Origin: Phycicoccus sp. | GTDB lineage: Bacteria; Actinomycetota; Actinomycetes; Actinomycetales; Dermatophilaceae | Length of the DNA: 64,000 bases | Reading direction: 5' to 3' | Assembly: GCA_017993715.1 (NCBI GenBank) | Contig: JAGOME010000004.1 | Location: forward strand, 1-64,000 | Shown here: piece by piece, positions 27,089 through 36,206 of the stretch | How positions within the stretch are numbered: the first letter of the stretch is position 1 | Layout of the letters: each line of letters starts with the position of its first letter | Position numbers and translations under genes: made by a program | Notes under the pieces: generated by a model | What the model was told of the DNA's origin: nothing | Database searches by the model: none | What the model saw: only the letters and a program-made list of their open reading frames with translations

Positions 27089-28753
27089 TCACCCGGTGGG
27101 CTCCTCACGCAGGGCAAAGTACGCAATGTCGTCGGTGCACCGAAACTCGTAGGCCGATCTGAACTCGTCACTCGTCAGCAGCTCGCCGAAGATCTCCCCG
27201 AGGAGAGGATTGGCCACGAACTGGTCTTCGTCGCAGGAGGCAACCCGAGGAAGCATGAGTTCTGGTGGCGAACTCCAGAAGACGGTGCTGTTGAACGCCA
27301 GATGCCCAGCCGGTCGCTGCGTTGCCTCGCGTGGAGCGTGAGCCATCTCCACCCAGTTCAAGCCCACCAGGTCCTTGATCTCGCCCGGATATGTCATCCG
27401 AATGCCGCCTGCAGCGACGATTCCGATGCTGGGTGAATCCCCGTTGTACTCCCGAGCCAAGACCGAGCCGACATGACGCCCGGTGTCAGCGACGGCGTAC
27501 TCCACCGCCATGTTGTCACCATCATCCAAGAATCGAATGCCGGGTGGGGCGACGGCGAGCCCCGCGAGGGCACCGACCGACACGAGAAGGATTCGTCGCT
27601 TTGGTGGAGGTAGTTGCCTCGCGGGGTCGCCCTGAATCCCGTGCATCACATATGCGAAACCCGCGAGGATGAATGGTAGGACTAGAGTGATGGAGGGGAG
27701 GAGCAATCGAAAGCCCGCGAAATGGTCGCCTCCTAGGCCCGCATAGAGAGCAAGGAGACCGAGGACACAGATTGCGGTGAAGGCGCCAGCGCGAGGAATC
27801 AGCGGGCTCTGGCCGCGAAGCCACACCGAGGTGACGGCGACCAGGGCCGCCAGAACAAGGGCGACGGTGACGGGCCCCCACGTCAGGAAGCCGGCGACGT
27901 ATCGGATTCCCTCCAGCAGTTGAGCCCGGAGATCTCCCCGCGCTTTGGCGTAGTAGGTGTTGGGGAAGGGCATCCCGAAGTAGGCCAGCCGCCAGGCAGT
28001 CGCGATGGCGAGCGTCAGCGCAGCGCCGAGGACGCCCAAGCCCGCTATGCGCGCTCGAGCGCGTCGGTCAGCAGCTGGCGAGGCGACGACCATGGCGCAT
28101 GCCAAGAGGCAGACCACAAACGACCCCTCCGGTCGCACCAGTGGCAGGACTGCCCAAAGCGCGATGAGGCTGAAAGCTCGGGACCGGGGGCAACGATTTG
28201 TAAGCAGTGCGAGGCTTATGAGTGCCGACGCCGTGATCCAAAATACCCACAACGTGACGTCAAGCAAACTCCACAGTAACCACCCGAACATGCTCGGGAA
28301 CGCCAGTGATGCGACGAAAAGACCGGTGCGAATATGCCGGTCAGTTACGTGCGGAACAACAAATCTGGCGATGCCGATGATCATCATGAGGATGGCGCCC
28401 GTCAGGATGAAAGCGAAGCAGAAGAGGCCAATGAAAGGAGTGTCGGAGACGAGGAAGAACGGAACGTTGAGCAGGGTCCAAAGAAGGGACGTCGAGCCTT
28501 CGACGTGCTCTCCGCCCACGTTATAGACGTACCCAACCCCTTCTGCAATGTTCCGTGCATAGGCATGCGTAATCTCAGCGTCGTCGGTGCCCACCTCGGG
28601 CCTGAGTTTGTATGCCGTGATCAGTCCTTGGACCGTCAGGATCATGGCAACGATGGCAAGGTCGTACAGGAGTCGTCGACGAGCTGTGTGGGCCAACGTT
28701 TCGGTTGCGGACGGCCCGGGCATCCGGTCCCTTCGGTCATGCTGAGGTGACAC
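27089..28753 (-). CDS. GT-C fold membrane glycosyltransferase, AftB-like (putative)
   Basis: This 554-residue protein has about ten membrane helices. The first loop has DDAEITHAYARNIAEGVGYVYN, then GEHVEGSTSLLWTLL. That is the pattern of GT-C enzymes such as the mycobacterial arabinofuranosyltransferase AftB, with the catalytic Asp pair after helix 1. A later GGDHFAGFRLLLP also fits. A soluble C-terminal domain follows the last helix. It probably uses a polyprenyl-phosphate sugar outside the membrane; donor and acceptor are unknown. Base composition is visibly less GC-rich than its neighbours. The start is a GTG after GGGGG. Confidence 0.7.
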   Translation of the reverse strand: MSPQHDRRDRMPGPSATETLAHTARRRLLYDLAIVAMILTVQGLITAYKLRPEVGTDDAEITHAYARNIAEGVGYVYNVGGEHVEGSTSLLWTLLNVPFFLVSDTPFIGLFCFAFILTGAILMMIIGIARFVVPHVTDRHIRTGLFVASLAFPSMFGWLLWSLLDVTLWVFWITASALISLALLTNRCPRSRAFSLIALWAVLPLVRPEGSFVVCLLACAMVVASPAADRRARARIAGLGVLGAALTLAIATAWRLAYFGMPFPNTYYAKARGDLRAQLLEGIRYVAGFLTWGPVTVALVLAALVAVTSVWLRGQSPLIPRAGAFTAICVLGLLALYAGLGGDHFAGFRLLLPSITLVLPFILAGFAYVMHGIQGDPARQLPPPKRRILLVSVGALAGLAVAPPGIRFLDDGDNMAVEYAVADTGRHVGSVLAREYNGDSPSIGIVAAGGIRMTYPGEIKDLVGLNWVEMAHAPREATQRPAGHLAFNSTVFWSSPPELMLPRVASCDEDQFVANPLLGEIFGELLTSDEFRSAYEFRCTDDIAYFALREEPTG

Positions 28754-28946
28754 GGGACCCCCAATAATCGCCGTCTACTTTCTGGGACTTCGGCATCCTG
28801 AGCAGCCCCGTTTGCAGCGTAGGGGTCTGACCCACATCGTGCACGTGATTGAGCCCAACGGGGTTTCGCGATCACTCTCTCTGAGCCGGCCGTGCGCGCC
28901 CTCAGAGGGTCATCGCTGGCCACGATTGGCTAGCGCCGCGCTGGCG

Positions 28947-29147
28947 TCACCCTCGAGACTGGCCGTTGCCTCGTGGGGCATGTCGATGGTGTGCCTCCTG
29001 GACGCGGGAGACGACGGCGACGATCAGGATGAGCACGAGGAGTCCGGTCAGCGCGTAGACCTTGGGCAGCCCGGCCATCCGCAGGGCAACGACGAGCATG
29101 GTCGCCAGCAGGGCTGCCTGGATGATGACCCAGTGCCGTCGGGTCAT
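28947..29147 (-). CDS. small two-helix membrane protein
   Basis: This 66-residue frame from the ATG at 29147 encodes HWVIIQAALLATMLVVALRM and a second helix ALTGLLVLILIVAVVS, ending in a His/Arg-rich tail. It follows the YgjV-like gene on the same strand; a longer start would overlap that gene. No family is recognised. The 193 bases between it and 28754 show nothing. Confidence 0.5.
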   Translation of the reverse strand: MTRRHWVIIQAALLATMLVVALRMAGLPKVYALTGLLVLILIVAVVSRVQEAHHRHAPRGNGQSRG

Positions 29148-29179
29148 GGGTGATCGGCTCGTCCTGCCAGATCGTCGCG

Positions 29180-29797
29180 TCATGCCAGGGCGAGGATCCA
29201 ATGATCACCCTCGCGCGTGAAGCCGATCCGGCCGTAGTACGGGTCAACCATGCCCGCAGGAGTCTGCACGCTGCGAAAGCCTTTGTCCCGCAACATGTCT
29301 GACTCTCGGAAGACGTATTCGCCAGGGGCGAAGTCGCGATAGGCGGGGGTGACGTAGTCAAGTTCGACGCGGGCGATGTGATCGCCGGTATCGCGCACGA
29401 TGACGACGCCGGCCGTTTCATTGCCGTGCTGAATCAGGTAGGCCGTGCGCTCCGGCGACTCCGCCAACCCGCCGAACTGTGGAAAGAACGTCGCGATGTC
29501 TTCGCGCTCGGTGGCCAAGAAGTGCTGCAGGTAGGCATCGGTGTCGCCCACCTGCAACACCGTGTAGGCGCCGCCCTGACGTCGCTCACGCAGAATCTGA
29601 ACGATGAAGTAGATGTTGATCGCGGCCAGGGCGATGTTCATGGCGACCATCGGCCAGACGCCGATGATGCCGTTGAAGATCGTCAGGATCACCGAGGCAA
29701 TCGCGCTGAGGATGCGGAGCCGCAGGATCCTGGTCTGCAGCACCGAAAAGATGAGCAGCGCGGAGCCGAACCAACCCAGGGCGTCGAGTGCGCTCAC
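29180..29797 (-). CDS. YgjV-like membrane domain fused to GNAT-like domain
   Basis: In this 205-residue protein residues 1–70 form three membrane helices of the YgjV type (LGWFGSALLIFSVLQ, IFNGIIGVWPMVAMNIALAAINIYF). Residues from about 75 on form a soluble alpha/beta domain ending in YYGRIGFTREGDHWILAL, the usual end of a GNAT acetyltransferase. The cytoplasmic domain would thus be membrane-tethered. Substrate and role are unknown. Confidence 0.7.
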   Translation of the reverse strand: MSALDALGWFGSALLIFSVLQTRILRLRILSAIASVILTIFNGIIGVWPMVAMNIALAAINIYFIVQILRERRQGGAYTVLQVGDTDAYLQHFLATEREDIATFFPQFGGLAESPERTAYLIQHGNETAGVVIVRDTGDHIARVELDYVTPAYRDFAPGEYVFRESDMLRDKGFRSVQTPAGMVDPYYGRIGFTREGDHWILALA

Positions 29798-29807
29798 GTC
29801 ATCCTCC

Positions 29808-30425
29808 TCACCGCAACGCCCACCGGACGCGCAACATCACGCTAACGGCCGACTCCCCGGCCTCGATCGGCATTCCGGCTGCTTCGGCCCGCATGGCGAA
29901 CATCCGCGACTGCGGGCCAGAACCTTCCGCCTCCCCTTCCGTGACGAACGTGACTGCCGCCAATGCGCGCCCGGCCAGGACCGCCAACTGTTCGGCGGTG
30001 GCACGGGCATCGGCGAACGCGCGCTCTCGAGCCAAGACGCGCAGGGGGCCGGGATCGGCGAGCTCGAGCCCCAGTCCCTCGATGGCCACCTCGTTCCCGC
30101 CCGCCTCGGCGATCGCGGTGAGGACCTTGCCCACGTGGTCCACCGCCCGGCAGACCAGCCGGATGGTCTGAAACCCGGTGTGCCCGACCACCTTTTGGCC
30201 CTGGTGGTCATAACGCTGATGAATGCCGATCGTCACGGTCTGCCGGTCGGCGGCAGCGATCCCGTGGTCCTGCGCTGCCGCCAAGACGGCCGCCGTTCGC
30301 GCGGCGACGGCGGAGAGGACGACGGCGACATTCGCCGCGTCATGCTGGACCCGGATGGTGATCACGACGACGTCGGGGGTTGCGCTCGCCGAGCCGGTGC
30401 CGGTCACCTCGATGTGGTCGGACAT
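29808..30425 (-). CDS. SIMPL-domain (DUF541) protein
   Basis: This protein of about 205 residues is built on one SIMPL domain: IEVTGTGSASATPDVVVITIRV at the start and MRAEAAGMPIEAGESAVSVMLRVRWAL at the end are typical. It lacks a signal peptide, unlike periplasmic Gram-negative members. The ATG at 30425 is chosen; a GTG nine bases upstream is possible. Family members have been linked to oxidative-stress tolerance and signalling, but the biochemical role is unknown. Confidence 0.82.
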   Translation of the reverse strand: MSDHIEVTGTGSASATPDVVVITIRVQHDAANVAVVLSAVAARTAAVLAAAQDHGIAAADRQTVTIGIHQRYDHQGQKVVGHTGFQTIRLVCRAVDHVGKVLTAIAEAGGNEVAIEGLGLELADPGPLRVLARERAFADARATAEQLAVLAGRALAAVTFVTEGEAEGSGPQSRMFAMRAEAAGMPIEAGESAVSVMLRVRWALR

Positions 30426-30527
30426 GAGAGTCACTGTATGCCGCCGTGGAACGCTCGGTCGGGCGTGGCCGCGGCGTCAACGGCACTGAGTGGGACCCTC
30501 CGGGGAACGACAGGGTTGAATCGAACC

Positions 30528-30914
30528 ATGGTCGCTCAGACTGCAGTCCTCGATCGCTGGCTGACCCCCGGGGTGCTCCGGGTGCTGCGGTGGGCGTTCG
30601 TCGTGGCCCTCATCGGACAGTTGGTGGTGCTCTACCTGCCGCGAACCCCCGACGCTGTCCCGGAGGTGGCCGGCGTGGACAAGGTCGTCCACGTGGGGAT
30701 CTTCGCCCTGCCCGTCGTCCTGGCCGTGCTGCTCGGGGCCACGCGCTGGGTGATCCCTTTGCTCGTGCTGCATGCGCCTGTCTCAGAGCTGGTTCAGGGG
30801 TATCTGCTGCCGGCCCGGGGCATGGATGCCAGGGACGTCATAGCCGATCTGGTCGGTGTCGTGCTGGGGTGGGGGATCGGCGCGCTCCTCCTGCGTTGGC
30901 GGTCACGAACCTGA
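30528..30914 (+). CDS. VanZ-family membrane protein
   Basis: This 128-residue protein has four predicted helices and the VanZ-like signatures VDKVVHVGIFALPVVL and SELVQGYLLPARGMDARDVIADLVG. VanZ-like proteins are linked to low-level teicoplanin resistance in enterococci; most actinobacterial members have unknown roles. A second VanZ-like gene lies at 40329. Confidence 0.8.
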   Translation: MVAQTAVLDRWLTPGVLRVLRWAFVVALIGQLVVLYLPRTPDAVPEVAGVDKVVHVGIFALPVVLAVLLGATRWVIPLLVLHAPVSELVQGYLLPARGMDARDVIADLVGVVLGWGIGALLLRWRSRT

Positions 30915-31056
30915 GGCCGCGGTCCGGCTCTCCGCTCGACACTGGTAAGATGAGGAGTTCTGCGCGCTCGCGCAGCCGTGGCTCGTTCACTTTCGGTCTC
31001 CCCAAGGCGTGAGGCCCTCGAAACGGGTCAGTCGATCCGTCCCCAGTGAAGAGACC

Positions 31057-33330
31057 ATGTCTGAGAAGAAGTCTGCCCAGGGCCCGAAGAAGGCTCGTTG
31101 GACTGCGAGCCAAAAGGCCGATGCCAAGAAGTCCCCGAAGTTCAAGAAGTCGGCTACCGGCGCAAGCCGGGACGCGAATGCCGTGCGCGACAAGCGTCCT
31201 CGGTCGGAGCGTGCCCCCCGCTGGGATGCCGCTGACCCCCGCCGCGGTAGTCGTCCGGCCCGAGATGACCGTCGTCCGGAGCGCGGCGAGTGGCGTGACC
31301 GTCCGGCGCGTGATGACCGTCGTCCCGAGCGGACCGAGTGGCGTGACCGCCCGGCCCGCGACGACCGTCGCGACCGACCGTCGTGGAGCGACCGTCCCGC
31401 CCGTGATGACCGTCGTCCCGAGCGCGGCGAGTGGCGTGACCGTCCGGCGCGTGATGACCGTCGTCCCGAGCGCACGGAGTGGCGTGACCGCCCGGCCCGC
31501 GACGACCGTCGCGACCGACCGTCCTGGAGCGACCGTCCCGCCCGTGATGACCGTCGTCCCGAGCGCGGCGAGTGGCGTAACCGTCCGGCGCGTGATGACC
31601 GTCGTCCCGAGCGCACGGAGTGGCGTGACCGCCCGGCGCGTGATGACCGTCGCCCTGAGCGGACGGAGTGGCGTGACCGCCCGGCTCGCGACGACCGGCG
31701 GGACCGATCATCCTGGAGTGACCGTCCCGCCCGTGATGACCGTCGTCCCGAGCGGACCGAGTGGCGCGACCGCCCGGAGCGTGACGACCGACCGCGCCGC
31801 TTCGACAGTCGAACCTCGGGCTATGGAGCCCCTCGCAAGCCGATGAACCATCGCGTCGCTGACCCGCGCCGTCGGGACCGGCATGAGCCCCCGATGACGC
31901 CGGACCTGGACCGTCCTCGCACCTTCGAGGAGGCCGAGGCCGAGCGCGCGGAGGCCGACACCTGGACGCGCTACAGCAGCGCCAAGGCTGGCGGCCCCGC
32001 GGTCGTGACGGCCGACAACGGCTTCGCCGCCCTCGGGCTGCCCGAGCTCCTGGTTGAGCGGCTCGCTCGCGACGGCATCACCGAGCCCTTCCCCATCCAG
32101 GCCGAGGCCATCCCGGACGCGCTCGCAGGACGTGACATCCTCGGCCGGGGTCAGACCGGCTCGGGCAAGACCCTGGCCTTTGGGCTCCCGACGATCGCGG
32201 CTCTGTCCGACGGTGTCCGCCCGGCCAGCACCCGCCCGCGGGCTCTGGTCATGGTTCCGACCCGTGAGTTGGCCATGCAGGTCAGCGATGCCCTCGAGCC
32301 GCTCGTGCACGTCAGCGGCCTGCGCCACAAGCTCGTGGCCGGTGGCCTGTCGTATGACCCGCAGATCAAGGCTCTCGCCAAGGGCATCGACCTGCTCGTG
32401 GCCACGCCCGGCCGGTTGGTCGACCTGCTCGACCGCGGTGCCGTCTCCCTTGAGGACGTCCGGATCGTCGTCCTGGACGAGGCCGACCACATGGCCGACA
32501 TGGGCTTTTTGCCCGAGGTCACCAAGATCCTGGACCAGGTGCCCGAGGGCGGGCAGCGACTGCTGTTCTCCGCGACCCTCGACAAGGGCATCGACACCCT
32601 CGTGGAGCGCTATCTGGTCGACCCCGTGACCCACGAGGTGGACGAGGCCCAGGCCGCGGTCACCACGATGAGCCACCACGTCCTGCTCATCGACCCGCAA
32701 CACAAGAAGACGCTGACCGCCCAGTTGGCCGGACGTGACGGGCGCGTCGTGATCTTCGTGCGTACCCAGCTGGGTGCCGATCGGGTGGCCCGTGAATTGC
32801 GTGAGCGTGGCGTCCTTGCTGCGGCGCTGCACGGCGGCCTGTCGCAGTCGGTCCGCAACCGCGTCCTCGGCGCCTTCCGGGACAACCGACTGCCGGTCCT
32901 GGTCGCCACCGACGTGGCCGCGCGCGGCATTCACGTCGATGACATCGGCATGGTCATGCAGGTCGACCCGCCCCGGGACCACAAGGACTACCTCCACCGC
33001 GCCGGCCGCACGGCCCGCGCCGGGGAGGAAGGCGCCGTGGTGACCTTCGCGCTGCCGCACCAGAAGAAGATGCTCGAGAAGCTCATCGAGTCGGCCGGCG
33101 CCGATGCGACGATCGTGCGCGCACAGCCCGGCGACGATCGCGTGGCGAGCCTTGGCGGACGGGAGTTCTCCGGGGTCGAGGTCCCCGAAGAGCAGTGGCG
33201 CGCCCTGCTCGAAGCGCCCCGTCGCCCGTCGCGTGGCCCGCGTCAGGGTGGGGGCCGCCCGACGACACGAAGTGGACCACGTTCGGGCGGCAGCCGCCGT
33301 CCGCGGGCAGAATGGCAGCGTGAGCGCTGA
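31057..33330 (+). CDS. DEAD-box RNA helicase with repetitive Arg/Asp-rich N-terminus
   Basis: In this 757-residue protein residues about 65–250 are charged repeats of RPARDDRRPERTEWRD type. The helicase core follows: Q motif FPIQAEAIP, Walker A GQTGSGKT, DEAD in VLDEADHMADMGF, SAT in LLFSATLDKG, and HRAGRTARAGEEG. A basic Arg/Gly tail follows. It should unwind RNA duplexes in ribosome assembly or mRNA turnover. A 140-base leader with a 7-bp hairpin (30960–30975) precedes the ATG; such leaders are common for helicase genes. The stop overlaps the next start. Confidence 0.93.
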   Translation: MSEKKSAQGPKKARWTASQKADAKKSPKFKKSATGASRDANAVRDKRPRSERAPRWDAADPRRGSRPARDDRRPERGEWRDRPARDDRRPERTEWRDRPARDDRRDRPSWSDRPARDDRRPERGEWRDRPARDDRRPERTEWRDRPARDDRRDRPSWSDRPARDDRRPERGEWRNRPARDDRRPERTEWRDRPARDDRRPERTEWRDRPARDDRRDRSSWSDRPARDDRRPERTEWRDRPERDDRPRRFDSRTSGYGAPRKPMNHRVADPRRRDRHEPPMTPDLDRPRTFEEAEAERAEADTWTRYSSAKAGGPAVVTADNGFAALGLPELLVERLARDGITEPFPIQAEAIPDALAGRDILGRGQTGSGKTLAFGLPTIAALSDGVRPASTRPRALVMVPTRELAMQVSDALEPLVHVSGLRHKLVAGGLSYDPQIKALAKGIDLLVATPGRLVDLLDRGAVSLEDVRIVVLDEADHMADMGFLPEVTKILDQVPEGGQRLLFSATLDKGIDTLVERYLVDPVTHEVDEAQAAVTTMSHHVLLIDPQHKKTLTAQLAGRDGRVVIFVRTQLGADRVARELRERGVLAAALHGGLSQSVRNRVLGAFRDNRLPVLVATDVAARGIHVDDIGMVMQVDPPRDHKDYLHRAGRTARAGEEGAVVTFALPHQKKMLEKLIESAGADATIVRAQPGDDRVASLGGREFSGVEVPEEQWRALLEAPRRPSRGPRQGGGRPTTRSGPRSGGSRRPRAEWQRER
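31251..31795 (+). repeat. 141-base higher-order tandem repeat inside the helicase gene
   Basis: Three in-register copies of a 47-codon unit occur, each made of sub-units RPARDDRRPERGEWRD, RPARDDRRPERTEWRD and RPARDDRRDRPSWSD. The offset between equivalent positions (31401 and 31542) is 141 bases, with near-identical DNA. The third copy has an extra T-type sub-unit, evidence of slippage or unequal crossover in frame. Confidence 0.85.
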
Positions 33331-33877
33331 GCGGACCACCGGACGACTCCTGGTGTCGACCCCGGCCATCGAGTCCGGGGTCTTTCACCGCAGCGTCATC
33401 CTGATCCTGCAGCACGATGATGCCGGCGCCCAGGGCGTCGTGATCAACAAGCCGCTCGAGGCCGAGATCGAGGCAGTGCTGCCCGGCTGGGGCGAGCACG
33501 TGAGCGAGCCGTCGACGCTTTTTCATGGTGGGCCCGTCCAGGTCGACTCGGCCCTATGCCTGGTGGATCTGCGGGATCGGGCGGTGCCCAAGGGTGTCGA
33601 GCGACTCTTCGACGGCGTCGGCGTTGCCGACCTCGATCAGGACCCGGAGGCCGTTGGCCCGGGCGTGGACCATCTGCGGATCTTTGCTGGCTACGCAGGT
33701 TGGTCTGCGGGGCAGCTCGAGGGCGAGTTGCGTACGGGCAGTTGGTTCGTTGTCGATGCGCACCCGGATGACGCGTTCACCACCGATCCAGACGTTCTGT
33801 GGCAAGGGGTCCTTGCGCGCCAGCCGGGTCAACTCGCCTGGGTCGCCCTCCTCCCCGACGACCCGTCGGTCAACTGA
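33320..33877 (+). CDS. YqgE/AlgH family protein (UPF0301)
   Basis: This 185-residue protein starts at the GTG inside the end of the helicase gene. It has GRLLVSTPAIESGVFHRSVILIL, VVINKPLEAEI and the late motif AGYAGWSAGQLEGELRTGSW, all diagnostic of the family. The molecular function is not established; AlgH was named for an effect on alginate production. Coupling to the helicase gene suggests co-expression. Confidence 0.92.
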   Translation: MSAERTTGRLLVSTPAIESGVFHRSVILILQHDDAGAQGVVINKPLEAEIEAVLPGWGEHVSEPSTLFHGGPVQVDSALCLVDLRDRAVPKGVERLFDGVGVADLDQDPEAVGPGVDHLRIFAGYAGWSAGQLEGELRTGSWFVVDAHPDDAFTTDPDVLWQGVLARQPGQLAWVALLPDDPSVN

Positions 33878-33955
33878 GCCGCCGGACCGCCAGAGGCCGG
33901 GTCGCTCTTGCGTCCGGCACTCGAGCGGGCGACAACGCGACATACCATTTCCGGC

Positions 33956-34258
33956 ATGAGCGATCCGTACGGCGCACCCGGCGCGCCCGACGAGCCGATG
34001 ACCCAGCCGCAGACGGGCACCGCCGTGCTCGAACGGACCGAAGTCCAACCCGAGGTTTACGAGCCCGGCGACCACGAGCGCTTCTCGCACTATGTGCGCA
34101 AGGAGAAGATCCTCGAGAGCGCGCTGTCAGGTGAGCCGGTCACGGCCTTGTGCGGCAAAGTGTGGGTCCCGGGTCGGGACCCCAAGAAGTTCCCGGTCTG
34201 CCCGACCTGCAAAGAGATCTACGAAGGGTTGCGTCCGCCCCAGGACGGCGACGAATAG
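33956..34258 (+). CDS. DUF3039 family protein
   Basis: This 100-residue soluble protein has an acidic, Pro-rich N-terminus, then HERFSHYVRKEKILESALSG and CGKVWVP…FPVCPTCKEIYE. The Cys pattern (one Cys, then CPTC) suggests a small zinc-binding module. The family is restricted to actinobacteria and often precedes the helicase gene found next here. Function unknown. Confidence 0.85.
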   Translation: MSDPYGAPGAPDEPMTQPQTGTAVLERTEVQPEVYEPGDHERFSHYVRKEKILESALSGEPVTALCGKVWVPGRDPKKFPVCPTCKEIYEGLRPPQDGDE

Positions 34259-34279
34259 ACCACCCGGACCGAGCGACGG

Positions 34280-34309
34280 GCGCAGGGCGCACCCAGGTGC
34301 ACCCTGCGC
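34280..34309 (+). terminator. hairpin after the DUF3039 gene
   Basis: GCGCAGGGCGCACC and GGTGCACCCTGCGC form a 14-bp stem with one mismatch and a very short loop. No U-tract follows. It lies 21 bases after the stop, before the next helicase gene. Confidence 0.55.
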
Positions 34310-34406
34310 CTCGCTGATGAGGGCCTAGCACACCGACCCGACCCAAGAGAGCAACACTCGCGCGCTTGGGCATGTCGCTGCGAGCCGGGCTATCGTGACC
34401 GGGCCC

Positions 34407-36164
34407 ATGAGTACGTCTGCCGCCTCGCACCTGTCACCCGCCTTCCCCGAGCGGGCCGCTTGGGGCACCGCCGGCAAACTGCGCGCCTGGCAGCAGGAGG
34501 CGCTCGCGGCCTACCTGGCCGGAGAAGCCCGCGACTTCCTCGCCGTCGCGACCCCGGGCGCTGGGAAGACCACCTATGCCCTGCGCGTGGCCACCGAGCT
34601 CCTCGAACGGGGGATCGTCGACGAGGTGACCGTCGTCGCCCCGACCGAGCACCTCAAACACCAGTGGTCTGAGGCGGCTGCCCGGGTCGGCATCGACCTC
34701 AACCCGAGCTTCTCCAACTCGGTCGCCGCGCACTCTGGCGACTACCACGGGGTCGCCCTGACCTATGCCCAGGTCGCCTCACGTCCAGGACTGCATCGCC
34801 AGCGCACGCAGTCGCGCCGCACTTTCGTCATCCTCGACGAGATCCATCACGGTGGAGACGCCAAGTCCTGGGGCGACGCGATTCGCGAGGCGTTCACCCC
34901 GGCGGAACGACGCCTCGCCCTCACCGGTACACCGTTCCGGTCGGACACAAGTCCGATCCCGTTCGTCCGCTACGAACTCGACGAGCTCGGCATTCTGCGG
35001 TCAGCAGCGGACTACACCTACGGGTATGCCGAGGCCCTGCGAGATGGCGTTGTCAGGCCGGTCATCTTCCTGGCCTACGGCGGCGAAATGCGGTGGCGCA
35101 CTAAGGCCGGTGACGAGATCAGCGCCCGGCTCGGCGAGCCCTTGACCAAGGACGCCATGGCTCAGGCCTGGCGCACGGCCCTGGATCCCAAGGGTGAGTG
35201 GGTGCCCTCGGTGCTCGTTGCCGCCGATACCCGGCTCACCGAGGTCCGGCGGCACGTCCCCGATGCCGGTGGCCTGGTCATCGCCTCCAACCAGACCCAG
35301 GCGCGGGCCTATGCCCGCCAGTTGCGCGACCTCACTGGGGAGGCACCCACGGTCGTCCTCTCCGACGATGCCGGCGCGAGCTCTCGCATCGAGGAGTTCG
35401 CGGCTGGGAAATCGCGCTGGATGGTCGCCGTCCGGATGGTATCCGAAGGGGTTGACGTGCCGCGCCTCTGCGTCGGGGTCTATGCCACCTCAACCTCGAC
35501 GCCGTTGTATTTCGCCCAGGCGGTCGGCCGTTTCGTGCGGGCTCGCCGGCGCGGAGAGACGGCATCGGTGTTCCTGCCGTCGGTGCCAGTCATCCTCGAA
35601 CACGCCTCCTCCATGGAGGTCGAGCGCGATCACGCCCTGGATCGAGTTCGGGACGATGGCTCTGCGTATGCTGCCTGGACCGCGGACGAGCCCGAGCAGG
35701 CGCTCATCGCGCAGGCCAATCGCGAGGAGAAGGCGCTGGGCCCAGAGGGGGCCTTTGAGGCGTTGGAGTCGGAGGCGCACTTCGACCATGTGCTCTTCGA
35801 CAGCCAGGCCTTCGGGCTCCATGCGGCCGTCGGCTCGCAGGAGGAGCAGGACTACCTCGGGCTCCCGGGACTGCTCGAGCCTGACCAGGTCGCCGTCCTG
35901 CTCCACGAACGCCAGGCCAAGCAGGTGGGATCGAGCCGCAAGCCGGCGCCCGCACCGGTCTCGGCCCACCGTGCCCTGGCCGCACAGCGCAAAGAACTCA
36001 ACAAGCTCGTCGCCGCATACGCCAAGAAGACCGCGACCCCGCACGCGACCGTGCACCTGGACCTGCGGCGTGCCTGCGGCGGACCGGACCTGGCTCAGGC
36101 CAGTACCGAGGAAGTCGCCGCCCGGATCAGCAAGATCCGGCAGTGGTTCGTCGGGCGGCGCTGA
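34407..36164 (+). CDS. DEAD/DEAH-box superfamily II helicase
   Basis: This 585-residue helicase has LRAWQQEAL (Q-like), Walker A ATPGAGKTT, DEIH in ILDEIHHGGDA, TGT in LALTGTPFRSD, and motif VI QAVGRFVRARR. A C-terminal extension of about 150 residues has no recognised domain. It resembles the type of actinobacterial helicase often found next to DUF3039. A DNA or RNA substrate cannot be told from sequence. An in-frame GTG at 34395 is an alternative start. Confidence 0.88.
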   Translation: MSTSAASHLSPAFPERAAWGTAGKLRAWQQEALAAYLAGEARDFLAVATPGAGKTTYALRVATELLERGIVDEVTVVAPTEHLKHQWSEAAARVGIDLNPSFSNSVAAHSGDYHGVALTYAQVASRPGLHRQRTQSRRTFVILDEIHHGGDAKSWGDAIREAFTPAERRLALTGTPFRSDTSPIPFVRYELDELGILRSAADYTYGYAEALRDGVVRPVIFLAYGGEMRWRTKAGDEISARLGEPLTKDAMAQAWRTALDPKGEWVPSVLVAADTRLTEVRRHVPDAGGLVIASNQTQARAYARQLRDLTGEAPTVVLSDDAGASSRIEEFAAGKSRWMVAVRMVSEGVDVPRLCVGVYATSTSTPLYFAQAVGRFVRARRRGETASVFLPSVPVILEHASSMEVERDHALDRVRDDGSAYAAWTADEPEQALIAQANREEKALGPEGAFEALESEAHFDHVLFDSQAFGLHAAVGSQEEQDYLGLPGLLEPDQVAVLLHERQAKQVGSSRKPAPAPVSAHRALAAQRKELNKLVAAYAKKTATPHATVHLDLRRACGGPDLAQASTEEVAARISKIRQWFVGRR

Positions 36165-36206
36165 CGCACGTACCTCTAGAGGTGCGGGCTCTGCGGCGGT
36201 GGCGAG

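Noticed and set aside
30923-30951. Promoter with TAAGAT upstream of the RNA helicase
   Set aside because: The -10-like hexamer has no acceptable -35 at 16–18 bases.
31251-31795. CRISPR-like periodic repeats
   Set aside because: The units are contiguous, in frame and encode a charged protein tail; there are no spacers and no cas genes.
31708-33369. 553-residue minus-strand open frame
   Set aside because: Antisense to the DEAD-box helicase core; explained by codon periodicity in high-GC DNA.
36172-36183. ACCTCTAGAGGT palindrome as operator or terminator
   Set aside because: Short, single copy, lies between convergent gene ends; too weak to call as either.
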